Shown one piece after another: positions 1-10,266 of a stretch of DNA of 64,000 nucleotides. The notes beneath the pieces were generated by a model. The model saw nothing but the letters and a program-made list of their open reading frames with translations. It was not told the DNA's origin and ran no database searches. Both the position numbers and the translations under genes were made by a program. Location of the stretch: positions 186,001 to 250,000 of the forward strand of contig JAQSCO010000060.1 of NCBI GenBank assembly GCA_029945445.1. The letters run 5' to 3'. Every line of letters starts with the position of its first letter. Position 1 is the first letter of the stretch. Source of the DNA: Lacunisphaera sp. Its GTDB lineage: Bacteria > Verrucomicrobiota > Verrucomicrobiia > Opitutales > Opitutaceae.

Positions 1-1
1 G

Positions 2-973
2 GTGAAGGGCGCGACCGAGCACAACCTCAAGGGCGTGGACGCGAAATTCCCCGTCGGCCTGCTCACGTGCGTCACCGGCGTGTCGGGCTCGGGCAAGAGT
101 TCGCTCGTGAACGACATTCTCGCTATCGCGGTCGCGCGGAAGCTCAACGGTGCGAAGGCGCTGCCCGGCCGCCATCGCGGGCTGACCGGTCTCGAGCATT
201 TTGAGAAAGCCGTCGTCGTGGACCAGGAGCCCATCGGCCGGAGCCCGCGCTCGAATCCCGCGAGCTATGTCGGCCTGCTCGACCTGCTGCGCGACCTGTT
301 TGCCAAGATTCCACTCGCGAAGGTGCGTGGCTATAAGGCCAGCCGCTTCAGCTTCAACGTGCGCGGCGGCCGCTGCGAGCGGTGCCAGGGCGACGGCCAG
401 ATCCGCCTCGACATGCAGTTCATGGCCGACGCTTACGCGCCGTGCCCGAGTTGCGACGGCCGGCGCTTCAACCGCGAGACGCTCGAGGTGCGCTTCCACG
501 GCAAGAGTATCGCGGATGTGCTCGCCCTGACCGTGCGCGAGGCGATGGAACTATTCCGCGCTGTGCCGCGCATCATGGAGAAACTGGCGACGCTCGACGC
601 CGTCGGCCTCGGTTACCTGCAACTCGGCCAGTCGGCGACCACGCTCTCCGGCGGCGAGGCGCAGCGCATCAAGTTGTCGCTCGAGCTCAGCAAGCGTGAG
701 CAGGGGACGACGCTCTACATCCTCGACGAGCCGACGACCGGGCTGCATTGGACGGACATCCAGCGCTTGATGGATCTGCTCTTCAAGCTGCGCGACGCCG
801 GCAACACGCTGGTCGTCATCGAGCACAACCTCGACGTCATCCGGCTGGCCGACTGGGTCATCGACCTCGGCCCCGGGGGCGGACCCGACGGCGGCGAGAT
901 TGTCTATGCCGGGCCGGTGGCGGGTTTGGTGCGGGAGCCGCGGTCCCTGACCGGGCAGGCGCTGAAAGGGTAG
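2..973 (+). CDS. uvrA: UvrABC system protein A, C-terminal part (partial, runs off left edge)
   Basis: This is the DNA-damage recognition ATPase of nucleotide excision repair, which loads UvrB at lesions. The visible 323 residues hold the second ABC ATPase: a Walker A (GVSGSGKSS) near residue 30, a zinc module built from two CxxC pairs (CERC and CPSC, around residues 125-150), the signature LSGGEAQR near 218 and a Walker B ending in [10 protein letters not shown]. The reading frame is already inside the UvrA second-half motif at base 2, so the first half lies outside the window and the GTG at base 2 is not the true start. It could be either the main UvrA or a UvrA2-type paralogue; the missing half would decide. 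Confidence 0.95.
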   Translation: MKGATEHNLKGVDAKFPVGLLTCVTGVSGSGKSSLVNDILAIAVARKLNGAKALPGRHRGLTGLEHFEKAVVVDQEPIGRSPRSNPASYVGLLDLLRDLFAKIPLAKVRGYKASRFSFNVRGGRCERCQGDGQIRLDMQFMADAYAPCPSCDGRRFNRETLEVRFHGKSIADVLALTVREAMELFRAVPRIMEKLATLDAVGLGYLQLGQSATTLSGGEAQRIKLSLELSKREQGTTLYILDEPTTGLHWTDIQRLMDLLFKLRDAGNTLVVIEHNLDVIRLADWVIDLGPGGGPDGGEIVYAGPVAGLVREPRSLTGQALKG

Positions 974-1106
974 AACCCGGCGATTGGGCGCACCGTCAGA
1001 GGGGCTGGCGGAGAGGCTATCGGTCCCGCCGCCATTTCCCTGCAACTTTCCGGCGGGGCCCGGTGTGATGGAGGTATCGGTAACGATCCTTCAACCCCAT
1101 CCCCCC

Positions 1107-1691
1107 ATGAAAAACCTGCTCCGCTCCTCCCTCGCCGCCGCGACGCTGTCGCTGGCCTTGACCGCCTCCTCCTACGCCGCCGACACCGAAGCCGGTGCCA
1201 TCGACATCGGCCAGCTGATGCCCTCCGCCAAGGGCCAGTTCGTCGAGATCAACCTTTCCTCGGCCATGCTGAAGTTCGCCGCGCGCATCGCCGCCCGGCA
1301 GGAGCCCGAGACCGCCGAGCTCATCCGCGGCCTCAAGAGTATCCGCGTCAATGTCGTCGGCATGGATGACTCCAACCGCGCCGCCACGGTCGAGAAGATC
1401 GAGAGCGTCCGCCGCAAGCTCGAGGCCGAGGGCTGGACCAAGATGGTCACCGTCCGCGAGAAGGAAGGCGGCGACAACGTTGATATCCACGTCAAGCAGC
1501 GCGGCGAGGAGGCCATCGACGGCCTGGTCGTCACCGTGATCGACCGGAAGGGCGAGGCCGTCTTCGTGAACATCGTCGGCAACATCAACGCCGACCAGAT
1601 CGCCAAGATCGCCGACAAGTTCGACATCGAGCCGCTCAAGAAGCTGCACATGAAAATCGAAGCCAAGCACCACGAGGAGAAGGGCGTCTGA
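1107..1691 (+). CDS. DUF4252-like secreted protein
   Basis: This 194-residue protein starts with a clear signal peptide (MKNLLRSSLAAATLSLALTA, then SSYAAD). The start at 1107 is chosen because the peptide begins there, although the frame is open upstream to 984. The body alternates helix-like and strand-like stretches and ends in a segment reading VNIVGNINADQIAKI, which I associate with DUF4252, a family of small exported proteins of unknown role. It is followed 31 bases later by a gene with a related C-terminal segment. No catalytic residues are evident. The family assignment comes from recall of the pattern, not from a search. Confidence 0.7.
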   Translation: MKNLLRSSLAAATLSLALTASSYAADTEAGAIDIGQLMPSAKGQFVEINLSSAMLKFAARIAARQEPETAELIRGLKSIRVNVVGMDDSNRAATVEKIESVRRKLEAEGWTKMVTVREKEGGDNVDIHVKQRGEEAIDGLVVTVIDRKGEAVFVNIVGNINADQIAKIADKFDIEPLKKLHMKIEAKHHEEKGV

Positions 1692-1722
1692 GCCCCGGCT
1701 CGATTCGCCCGAGGACACGTCC

Positions 1723-2352
1723 ATGAATTCTGCCCCTCAAGCGGCCGCGCCCCGCCGCCATGTCTGGCGCTGGGTGCTGCTCGGTGCCGGCCTCTGCCTT
1801 ACGCCGTTTGTGGGCCTGGCGATTGTCCTCGCCAGCTTCCTCACCCTGCAACGCGATGCCTCCGCCCTGCGCCAACACGTCATGGACGCGACCGACGCCC
1901 ACTGGAGCACCAAGGTGCAGGTGAGCGTCGGCCGCCTGACGCTCGGCGCGGTCCGGCAGGGCCTGCGCTTCGTGCATGCCGAGGGCATCGACGATGCCCG
2001 CCAAGCCCTCGGGGCGATCGATCGCGCAAGCGTGGGCGTCTACGAGCGCACTTCCGGCGGCACCAACTGGTCGCGTGAGGAACTTTTCACCCAGACGGAC
2101 CAGGCCATGCAGAAGCGCGGCTGGGTCCGCCTGGTCGGCGTGGCGGACCACAAGGAGACTGTGCTGATCTATGTCCCGCAGGACATGGGCAACGACGACG
2201 GTCCCGTTGATATCTGCCTAGCGGTCGTGAGCGGCAATGAGCTGGTTGTGGTGTCCACGAGCGTGAACGCCGACAAGTTGGCCGCGCTGATCGAGAAGCA
2301 CGCCGGCAAGGACGGGAAGGCGAATCTGCGCTTCGCGAAGTTCAGGTTTTGA
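1723..2352 (+). CDS. Membrane-anchored protein with DUF4252-like C-terminal half
   Basis: This 209-residue protein has a basic N-terminus (residues 1-16), one hydrophobic helix (about 17-42) and a periplasmic remainder. The C-terminal half resembles the preceding gene: both have a GW(T/V) followed by strand-like segments and then a VNAD(K/Q)(L/I)A motif (VVVSTSVNADKLAALIEKH here). It may therefore be a diverged, membrane-tethered relative of its neighbour and may act with it. The start ATG at 1723 gives the anchor; the two genes are close enough to be cotranscribed. Function is unknown. Confidence 0.65.
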   Translation: MNSAPQAAAPRRHVWRWVLLGAGLCLTPFVGLAIVLASFLTLQRDASALRQHVMDATDAHWSTKVQVSVGRLTLGAVRQGLRFVHAEGIDDARQALGAIDRASVGVYERTSGGTNWSREELFTQTDQAMQKRGWVRLVGVADHKETVLIYVPQDMGNDDGPVDICLAVVSGNELVVVSTSVNADKLAALIEKHAGKDGKANLRFAKFRF

Positions 2353-2482
2353 ACGGTGGAACCCGACCTCCGTGTTTAGGCCGGAGACAAGGGCGGGTTT
2401 TCAGGACAACCAAAGCCCGTCCAGAGACCGGGCTCCACCTGCTCGTTGCCATGCGCGGGAAATAGTGCCATCCGTGGCCCCG

Positions 2483-3652
2483 ATGCCTGCCGCGCTGACC
2501 ACCATCGTGCACCTCGACGCCGACGCGTTCTTCGTGTCGTGCGAGCTGTCGATCCATCCGGAGCTGCGCGGCACCAAGTGCGCGGTGGGCGGCCGCGAGC
2601 GCGGCATCATCTCGTCGGCCAGCTACGAGGCGCGCGCCTGCGGCGTCTACACGCCCATGCCGACTAAGACCGCCCTGAAGGTCTGCCCCGACCTGATCCT
2701 GCTGCCGCACACGTCCGGCATCTACAGCAGGAAGTCGCGGGAAATGTTCGAGCTGTGCGAGACGCTCACCCCCATCGTGCAGCGCAATTCGGTGGACGAG
2801 GGCTACCTCGACATCGGGCCCTGCGGGTTCAAGACCGGCGCGGAGATCGAGCAGCGCGTCCGCGCACTGCAGCAGCGCATCTGGGATGACCTGCAGATTC
2901 CGACCTCGTTCGGCATCGCCGCCAACAAGCTGGTGGCCGCCATCGCCAGCAAGGCCCGCAAGCCGCGCGGCTTCACCGTCGTGCCGCCGGGAGACGAGGC
3001 GGCGTTTCTGGCGCCGTTGAAGATCAGCGTGATTCCCGGCGTGGGCAAGAAGAGCGAGGAACGGCTGGCGGCCAAGGGCATCAATCTGGTCAGCGACCTC
3101 TTCGCCCGCAGCGAAGCGGAGTTGAAAGCGCTGTTCGGCGGCGGCTGGGCGGAGATGCTGCGGATGGCTCGCGGCGAGGACGACCGGCCGGTGCACGTCG
3201 ATCACGAGGACGCCAAGTCCTACTCGGTGCAGGAGACTTTCGGCGAAAACATCGGCGACCTGGCCGAGATCGAGCGCATCGCCAAGCGGATGATCGACGA
3301 ACTCATGCCCACCATCCGCGCCGATGGGAAGCGCGTGAAAACGATGACGGTGAAGGTGCGCTATCCCGGCATGGAAGACAGCTCGACGGGCCGCAGCCTG
3401 GCCGACGCGACCGATCTCGAGGCGCCGTTCTATCCGCTCGTGCAGCCGCTGCTGAAGGCGGCGTGGTCGAAGCGCCTGCCATTGCGGCTCGTGAGCGTGC
3501 GTTTCTCCGGCGTGGAGGAGAAGGGCGGCCAGCTGGAGATGTTCGCCCAGGCCGACGAGAAGAAGCGCCGGCTCGCGGCGGTGCTGGACAAACTCAACGC
3601 CAAGGGCAAGCAGGGCGTCGTCCGCCACGGGCACCAACTCAAACAAGACTGA
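2483..3652 (+). CDS. dinB: DNA polymerase IV (Y-family translesion polymerase)
   Basis: This 389-residue protein carries out error-prone bypass synthesis. It opens with IVHLDADAFFVSCE, the first acidic catalytic motif, followed by the SVDEGYLD motif near residue 105 that supplies the second pair of acidic residues. A helix-hairpin-helix (IPGVGKKSEERLAAKG) lies near 180, and a little-finger domain follows. The start at 2483 is preferred over an upstream in-frame codon at 2372 because Y-family proteins begin just before the first catalytic strand. The usual beta-clamp peptide may be the C-terminal QLEMF. It is followed by a long inverted repeat that leads into the next gene. Confidence 0.93.
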   Translation: MPAALTTIVHLDADAFFVSCELSIHPELRGTKCAVGGRERGIISSASYEARACGVYTPMPTKTALKVCPDLILLPHTSGIYSRKSREMFELCETLTPIVQRNSVDEGYLDIGPCGFKTGAEIEQRVRALQQRIWDDLQIPTSFGIAANKLVAAIASKARKPRGFTVVPPGDEAAFLAPLKISVIPGVGKKSEERLAAKGINLVSDLFARSEAELKALFGGGWAEMLRMARGEDDRPVHVDHEDAKSYSVQETFGENIGDLAEIERIAKRMIDELMPTIRADGKRVKTMTVKVRYPGMEDSSTGRSLADATDLEAPFYPLVQPLLKAAWSKRLPLRLVSVRFSGVEEKGGQLEMFAQADEKKRRLAAVLDKLNAKGKQGVVRHGHQLKQD

Positions 3653-3723
3653 TTCACCACGAAGTCACGAAGGGCCCGAAATCTATTCTTGGTTCTTGGT
3701 GCACTTCGTGGCTTCGTGGTGAA
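3653..3723. repeat. Long inverted repeat, ACGAAG type (D1)
   Basis: The arms at 3653-3672 and 3704-3723 match at 19 of 20 positions (left TTCACCACGAAGTCACGAAG). The element fills the whole space between dinB and the next gene, whose ATG begins at the very next base. Related elements with ACGAAG or ACGGAA units occur at 38170-38271 and 53391-53468. Confidence 0.85.
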
Positions 3724-4521
3724 ATGAAACTCTCCGAGATCGAACAGCGCATCGCCGCCGCCAAGCAGGCCGTCATGGCCGAGACGGCCCTTCTGCATGC
3801 CGAGTTCGGCCGGGCGAAGACCGAGATCAAGCACGACGGCACCAAGGTGACGGCGGTGGACATTGCCATCTCCGAGCACATCCAGGCGGCCATCCTCAAG
3901 GCGTTTCCCTCGGACCAGTTTTTCAGCGAGGAACTGGCGCCCACGGCCGCGCCGGTGCCGGTGACCTCGCGCTTCTGCTGGGTGCTCGACCCGATCGACG
4001 GCACCAACAATTACGCCAACGGCATCATCTATTGCGCCATCTCGCTCGCGCTGCTGGAGAACGGCGTGCCCATCTACGGCGTGATCTACGACATGGCGCG
4101 GCGCGTCCTCATCCACGGCGGCCCGGGGCGCGGCGTGATGGACGGCGAGCGGTCGGCCCGGGCCGCCACGGAGGCACCGAACGGCCACAGCCTGATCGGC
4201 TTTCACTCGCCGGTGGACAAGAGCTACGCCGGCGAGGGCAAGCAGCTCATCGAGAATTTCAAGATCCGCGGGCTCGGCAGCAGCACGCTGCACCTGGCTT
4301 ACGCCGCCATCGGGCTGCTCGACGGGGTGGTGGACCACAACAACAAGGTCTGGGACATCGCCGCCGCCTGCGCGCTGCTCGCCGAGGCCGGCGTCGAGAT
4401 CCACTACCTGGAGAACCCGCCGTTCCCGATGCGGGAGTTCACCCTGAAGGCCAAGCGCGTCCAATATGTCGCCGGCAATCCCGCGATGGTGCTGAGGCTG
4501 CGGGCCGTGCTTGGGCGTTAG
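3724..4521 (+). CDS. Inositol monophosphatase family protein
   Basis: This 265-residue protein belongs to the lithium-sensitive, metal-dependent phosphatase superfamily that includes SuhB, CysQ and HisN. The metal-binding pieces are visible: FFSEE near residue 62, LDPIDGTNNY near 88 and WDIAAACALLAEAG near 210. The substrate cannot be read from sequence; inositol phosphate, histidinol phosphate and PAP are all possible. The start at 3724 fits the family N-terminus and abuts inverted repeat D1. Its stop overlaps the stop of the convergent metallohydrolase by four bases. Confidence 0.88.
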   Translation: MKLSEIEQRIAAAKQAVMAETALLHAEFGRAKTEIKHDGTKVTAVDIAISEHIQAAILKAFPSDQFFSEELAPTAAPVPVTSRFCWVLDPIDGTNNYANGIIYCAISLALLENGVPIYGVIYDMARRVLIHGGPGRGVMDGERSARAATEAPNGHSLIGFHSPVDKSYAGEGKQLIENFKIRGLGSSTLHLAYAAIGLLDGVVDHNNKVWDIAAACALLAEAGVEIHYLENPPFPMREFTLKAKRVQYVAGNPAMVLRLRAVLGR

Positions 4522-5876
4522 ACCTGATAAGTCTTCAGCGGAACCGGATCAAGGACCTTGGACTTGGGGAGCCTCTCCTTGAACTGCTCGGCGAACCAGG
4601 CGCGGGCCGGAGGGTCGCCGTGGGTCAGGACGATGGAGCGCGGCGCGCACTTCATGGCGAAGTCCATCAGCTCGTCGCGCGAGGCGTGGCCGCTGAACTC
4701 GAAGCGCTCGATGTGCGCGCGGACGCGGGTCTTGATGTTGATCGTCTCGAAGAGGAACTGGTCGCCGTTCTTGGCCGCGAGGATCTGGCCGCCGGGAGTG
4801 TCGGGGTCGCAATAGCCGACGAACAGGATGCTGTGCTTGGCGCTGCCGATGAGACAGGAAGCGAGGGTGTAGGAAGGGGTGTTCTCCGCGATCATGCCGG
4901 CGCTGACGACGTAGATGCCCTGCGTCGGCGGCTCCTTGCCGGGGACGAGGTCGCGCGGGGATTTCTTCGCCTTGAGGTCCTTGAGGATGCTGCGCGTGAA
5001 GTGGACGAGGCCGGTCTTCTTGCTGATCTGGTCAAAGAAGTCAGCGATGTCCATGCCGAGGCCGGAGACGAAGATGGGCGCCGGGGCGAGGCGGTTGAAT
5101 TTCCGGGCGTCGTGCAGGATGGCCATGATCTCCTGCATGCGGCCGAGGGCAAAGACCGGGATGAGCACCGAGCCGCCGCGCTGGAGCGTGGCGTTGATGG
5201 TCTCGACGAGGCGGATCATCTCCTTCGAGCGCGTGTTGCCCGGCGGTTTCTCGGTGGCGCCGTGGGTGGTCTCGGTGACGAGCGTGTCGAACTTGCCGGT
5301 CGGGAACTTGGCGCCGTCGAGGATGCGCTGGGTGTTGAACTGGACGTCGCCCGTGAAGAAGATGCGGCGGTGCTTGTGGATGATCTCGATGCCGGCGGCG
5401 CCGGGAATGTGGCCGGCGGGGTGGAAGGTGAACTCGATGTCGTCGCGCGCGCCGGCAAACTTCTTGGGGTTGTTGAAGCCGTGCGGGAAGAGACGCGGGG
5501 CGATGCGGTCGATCTCCTCGTGGGTGAAGAGCGGGTAGTCGGGGATGTTCTTCTCCTCCTTCTCGCGCACCATGACGTTGGCGGAGTTGTGCAGCATGCG
5601 CTCGATCAGCATGTGGCTGGGCAACGTCATGATCGCCGGCGTGTTCGGATAGGCCCGCATCAGCAGCGGCAGCGACCCGATGTGGTCGAGGTGGCAGTGC
5701 GTGATGAGGATGAGGTCGAGCTTCACGCCCTGCAGCGGGCGGAGGTTCGGCGCGGCGACGCGGCCGATTTTCTTCGGGTTCAGGCCGCTGTCGATGACGA
5801 GGTGAAAGTCGCCGAGTTGGACGTAAAGGGAGTTGGCGCCGATGCCGCCATCGGGATTGAGATCAATGAGCTTCAT
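4518..5876 (-). CDS. MBL-fold metallohydrolase, beta-CASP-like
   Basis: This 452-residue protein has a metallo-beta-lactamase domain with the zinc motif THCHLDHIG near residue 60, further metal ligands in FHPAGHIPGAAG and FTGDVQ, and a long insert before a C-terminal SGHAS plus LTHGD. This layout matches the RNA-processing exonuclease type with a beta-CASP region (CPSF/YSH1-like), so an RNA nuclease role is likely but not proven. The start at 5876 (MKLIDLNPDG) is the only sensible one. It lies 14 bases from apaG and may share its transcript. Confidence 0.85.
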   Translation of the reverse strand: MKLIDLNPDGGIGANSLYVQLGDFHLVIDSGLNPKKIGRVAAPNLRPLQGVKLDLILITHCHLDHIGSLPLLMRAYPNTPAIMTLPSHMLIERMLHNSANVMVREKEEKNIPDYPLFTHEEIDRIAPRLFPHGFNNPKKFAGARDDIEFTFHPAGHIPGAAGIEIIHKHRRIFFTGDVQFNTQRILDGAKFPTGKFDTLVTETTHGATEKPPGNTRSKEMIRLVETINATLQRGGSVLIPVFALGRMQEIMAILHDARKFNRLAPAPIFVSGLGMDIADFFDQISKKTGLVHFTRSILKDLKAKKSPRDLVPGKEPPTQGIYVVSAGMIAENTPSYTLASCLIGSAKHSILFVGYCDPDTPGGQILAAKNGDQFLFETINIKTRVRAHIERFEFSGHASRDELMDFAMKCAPRSIVLTHGDPPARAWFAEQFKERLPKSKVLDPVPLKTYQV

Positions 5877-5890
5877 TAAGTGGAGGTCAG

Positions 5891-6271
5891 TCAGCCGGGA
5901 GGAACCACCATGTCAAACGCGGGGATTCGGACAAAAATCCGCCGGCCGGCCCCGTCGAGACCGTGGAAACTGCCGGACGCGCGCCCGGAGCAGTTGCCGA
6001 CATGGTAACTGTTGTAAGAAAAGTGCCCGCCGGGCGCCAGGGTGGGGGTCTCGCCGACGATCTTGTCGCCCTCGACCACCAGGGAGGTGCCGTCGGCGTT
6101 CTCGATGACCCATTTCCGGCCCAGGAGGGTGACGTTGCGGTCGGAATCGTTGCGAATCGTCAGGTGGTAAATGAAGGCATGCGGCCGGTCGGGCGGCAGG
6201 TTGTCCCCGTGATGGTAGACGAGCTTGTCGAGCTCGACACTCAGGCCGGGTAGTTCAAGGGCGGCGGTCAT
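5891..6271 (-). CDS. apaG: ApaG domain protein
   Basis: This 126-residue, all-beta, fibronectin-III-like protein has the length and pattern of ApaG, including the terminal segment FVRIPAFDMVVPPG. The glycine-rich GHFSYNSYHVG segment and IRNDSDRNVTLLGRKWVI also fit. ApaG has been linked to cobalt/magnesium homeostasis, but its biochemical role is not settled. The ATG at 6271 is preferred to a TTG twelve bases upstream. It is the first gene of a minus-strand pair with the metallohydrolase. Confidence 0.88.
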   Translation of the reverse strand: MTAALELPGLSVELDKLVYHHGDNLPPDRPHAFIYHLTIRNDSDRNVTLLGRKWVIENADGTSLVVEGDKIVGETPTLAPGGHFSYNSYHVGNCSGRASGSFHGLDGAGRRIFVRIPAFDMVVPPG

Positions 6272-6298
6272 TACCACAAACAAGACACGGAAAACTAA

Positions 6299-6393
6299 AA
6301 CTTGAAACCTGAAACCTGAAAATTACGGCCCTGAGCAACAGTTACTGCGCGGCAGTGCCTTTCCTCAGGTCTGAGCTTTCAAGTTTCAGGTCT
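6299..6393. repeat. Inverted repeat, CCTGAAAC type (F)
   Basis: The left side contains tandem ACCTGAAAC units (about 6301-6322) and the right side reads CTTTCAAGTTTCAGGTCT (about 6376-6393), its near reverse complement. It lies between the divergent apaG and purH genes, so it may sit in one or both leader regions. The 180-base gap otherwise holds no gene. Confidence 0.6.
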
Positions 6394-6451
6394 CTCTCTC
6401 CGCCTTTCGACTTGCCGTGAAAATGCCCGGGGCGCACAAAGGCCTGAACCT

Positions 6452-7999
<1,548 letters not shown>

Positions 8000-8010
8000 G
8001 GAATTCCCGA

Positions 8011-8040
8011 TGTAGGGGCGCAGTCTTGCTGCGCCCCTAC
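8011..8040. repeat. GTAG-type palindrome (B1)
   Basis: A perfect 12-bp stem (GTAGGGGCGCAG) with a five-base loop (TCTTG) lies 12 bases after the purH stop. It begins with the GTAG foot seen in many REP sequences. It could double as a transcript-end hairpin, although no T-run follows. Confidence 0.85.
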
Positions 8041-8051
8041 TTATTCGCCCT

Positions 8052-8105
8052 TGTAGGGCCGGCGCTCGTCGCCGGGCCGGCCTGCCGTCAAGCGGCAGCC
8101 CTACA
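8052..8105. repeat. GTAG-type double palindrome (B2)
   Basis: The element runs from TGTAGGGCCGGCG to CGGCAGCCCTACA, with outer arms GTAGGGC/GCCCTAC. It contains two inner hairpins and is related in sequence to elements at 21468-21539 and 23434-23487. It lies in the 151-base purH to M20-peptidase gap, which holds no gene. Confidence 0.85.
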
Positions 8106-8150
8106 CACTTCGGACTAGCGCCGCGTCGCAATTTGCGCCAAGTTGCGGGC

Positions 8151-9521
8151 ATGTTCGACCCTGTTGAGAAGCTCAAGGAATACGTCCGGCACGCGAGCGT
8201 GTCCGCCGACTCCAAGTTCAAGGATGGCATCGCCGGCGCGCAGCAGTTTCTGCTGACGCTGTTCAAGGAGATCGGCTTCCAGGCCGAGGCGGTGCCGACC
8301 GCACTGCACTCCGTGATCGTGGCGAAGCGCGACGGCGACCCTAGCTGGCCGCACGTCATCATCTACGGGCACTACGACGTGCAGCCGCCCGATCCGCTCG
8401 CCAAGTGGGACACGCCGCCGTTCGAGCCGACGATCAAGGGCGAGCTAATCTACGGCCGCGGCACGGCCGACAACAAGGGTCCGCTCATGGTGCACATCAC
8501 CGCGGTCGCACGCCTGCTGGCGAAGAACCCGAACCTGCCGCTGCGGATCACGTTCGTGGTCGAGGGCGAGGAGGAGATCGGCAGCAAGAACTTCAAGACC
8601 TTCCTGAAGGAGAACAAGCACCGCCTGAACGGCGATTTCATCTACATGTCGGACAACGGCATCATGGCCCCCGACCAGATGATCGTGACCGTTGGCCTGC
8701 GCGGCATGCTGGCGCTCGAGATCGAGCTGACCGGCCCGAAGTCCGACCTGCACTCCGGCATGCACGGCGGCGTGCTGCTGAACCCGCTGCAGGCGCTGGC
8801 CGAGCTCGCGGCCTCGCTGCACACGCCGGACGGCCGCGTGAACATCCCGGGCTTCTACGACAAGGTGGTCGAACCCGAGTCGTGGGAGCGCGAGCAGCTG
8901 AAGAAGGCCAACCTCGACCTGAAGTCCTACCAGGAATTCCTCGGCATCTCGTCATTCCACACGCCGCCCGGCTACACGCCGTTCGAGGCGATCCGTTTCC
9001 TGCCCACGCTCGAGTTCAACGGCTTCACGGGCGGCTACCAGGGCGAGGGGACCAAGACCGTCATCCCGAGCAAGGCCAGCTGCAAGATCACCTGCCGGCT
9101 CGTGCCGAACCAGACACCCGAGAATGTGGTGGAGGCGGTCACCAGCGCCATCCGGGCGCGCTGCCCCAAGGGCGTCACGATGACGATCACCCGGCAGCAC
9201 GACGCCGTGCCATATGTGGTCATCCCGCCGGACCGTTCGAACACGCCGAAGGACCAGTCGCCGGCGCTCGCGAAGTGCTTCCGCGCGCTGGACAAGGCGG
9301 CGGCGGAGGTCTTCGGCAAGCCGCCGCTCTATCTCCGCGAGGGCGGCAGCGTCGGCTTGCTCGCCGACCTGAAGGGCGTGCTCGGGCTCGACGCGGTGAT
9401 GATGGGACTCTTCCTCCCGGAGAGCAACCTGCACGCACCCAACGAGAATTTCCATCTCGGGCTCATGAAGAAGGGCATCGAGACTTCCGAGAGGGTGCTG
9501 GCGGCGCTGGCGAAGGGGTGA
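8151..9521 (+). CDS. M20 family dipeptidase
   Basis: This 456-residue zinc-dependent peptidase is of the carnosinase/dipeptidase type. Metal and catalytic motifs are IIYGHYDVQPP near residue 75, GRGTADNKGP near 105 and EGEEEIGS near 145. The dimerisation/lid domain begins around SDLHSGMHGG near 200, and a late HAPNENFH supplies the last ligand. The ATG at 8151 is chosen over a TTG 18 bases upstream. The substrate is probably a small peptide. It stands alone between a repeat pair and a terminator. Confidence 0.92.
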   Translation: MFDPVEKLKEYVRHASVSADSKFKDGIAGAQQFLLTLFKEIGFQAEAVPTALHSVIVAKRDGDPSWPHVIIYGHYDVQPPDPLAKWDTPPFEPTIKGELIYGRGTADNKGPLMVHITAVARLLAKNPNLPLRITFVVEGEEEIGSKNFKTFLKENKHRLNGDFIYMSDNGIMAPDQMIVTVGLRGMLALEIELTGPKSDLHSGMHGGVLLNPLQALAELAASLHTPDGRVNIPGFYDKVVEPESWEREQLKKANLDLKSYQEFLGISSFHTPPGYTPFEAIRFLPTLEFNGFTGGYQGEGTKTVIPSKASCKITCRLVPNQTPENVVEAVTSAIRARCPKGVTMTITRQHDAVPYVVIPPDRSNTPKDQSPALAKCFRALDKAAAEVFGKPPLYLREGGSVGLLADLKGVLGLDAVMMGLFLPESNLHAPNENFHLGLMKKGIETSERVLAALAKG

Positions 9522-9528
9522 ATCAGGC

Positions 9529-9553
9529 GGAGGGCCCAGCGCCCGCTGGGCCG
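9529..9553. repeat. GGAG-type palindrome (A1)
   Basis: A GGAG foot is followed by a 9-bp stem (GGCCCAGCG with CGCTGGGCC). It differs from the copies around the transposase at 40.9-41.5 kb by a compensated loop-proximal base pair. Confidence 0.8.
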
Positions 9554-9584
9554 CGGCTCATCAGGCGATGCGCCCACCAAATAA

Positions 9585-9616
9585 AAAGCCGCGGAGCGAT
9601 CCGCGGCTTTCGTTTT
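9585..9616. terminator. Bidirectional intrinsic terminator
   Basis: A perfect 10-bp stem (AAAGCCGCGG / CCGCGGCTTT) with a six-base loop is flanked by A-rich sequence on the left and CGTTTT on the right. It sits between the convergent M20 peptidase and pal genes and would serve both. Confidence 0.85.
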
Positions 9617-9631
9617 GAATTCTTCGGAAGT

Positions 9632-10174
9632 TTACTGCTTCACGAGCTCGACGAAGTCGACGCGGCGGTCCTTCTGCCACTCGGCTTCGCCGCCGCCCTG
9701 CTTGGCGTCGGTCGAGCCCTTGGAGAGCGTTTCGAGGCGCTTGCCGTCGGCGCCCATGGACTCGAGGAATTTCTTCACGGAGTTCGCGCGACGGTCACCC
9801 AGGCCGAGGTTGTATTCGGCCGTGCCGCGCCAGTCGCAATGACCGACCATGACGAGGCTCTTCGTGGGATTGTCGGCGAGCCACTTGATGGCGGCCTGCA
9901 GTTTCGGGCGCTCGGCGGGGGCGACCGCGGCGCGGTCGAGGGCGAAATAGACGGGCTCGACGACGCTCTTGTTGGCGTCGGGGACGGTGCCTTCCGGACG
10001 CTTCTCCAAGGTGGAGTCAGGGCCGACCGCAACCTGCGTGGGGTCAATCATGTTGCCGGGGCCGGTCTGCGTATTGTCCGGGGTCGCGGAGCGAACCGGT
10101 TTCTTGGCGCAAGCCGAAAGGAGGAGGGCGGCGGCGACGAGCACCAGGCCGAGGAGTTTGGAAACGTGCTTCAT
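9632..10174 (-). CDS. pal: Peptidoglycan-associated lipoprotein, OmpA-like
   Basis: This 180-residue outer-membrane lipoprotein has a signal peptide ending in the lipobox LLSAC (lipidated Cys about residue 22), a short linker and an OmpA-type peptidoglycan-binding domain. YFALDRAAV near 76, VMVGHCDWRGTAEYNLGLG near 107 and DRRVDFVEL at the end are diagnostic. Pal ties the outer membrane to peptidoglycan and normally works with TolA, TolB, TolQ and TolR. TolQRA-like genes are in this window at 32.1-34.1 kb, but not next to pal. TolB is not seen. Confidence 0.9.
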   Translation of the reverse strand: MKHVSKLLGLVLVAAALLLSACAKKPVRSATPDNTQTGPGNMIDPTQVAVGPDSTLEKRPEGTVPDANKSVVEPVYFALDRAAVAPAERPKLQAAIKWLADNPTKSLVMVGHCDWRGTAEYNLGLGDRRANSVKKFLESMGADGKRLETLSKGSTDAKQGGGEAEWQKDRRVDFVELVKQ

Positions 10175-10266
10175 GTGATGCGATGTAAAGGAGTTGCCGT
10201 TTATTGGTCAAAGCCCACAGGCGCGCAAGAACGAAACTCTGCCGGACCAGGGGGCAAAACCCTCAC

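Noticed and set aside
4032-5879. A 615-codon plus-strand frame
   Set aside because: It overlaps the phosphatase gene in another frame and is antisense to the metallohydrolase, both with clear catalytic motifs.
8011-8105. CRISPR repeats
   Set aside because: The palindromes are not regularly spaced, have no spacers of even length and no cas gene is present.
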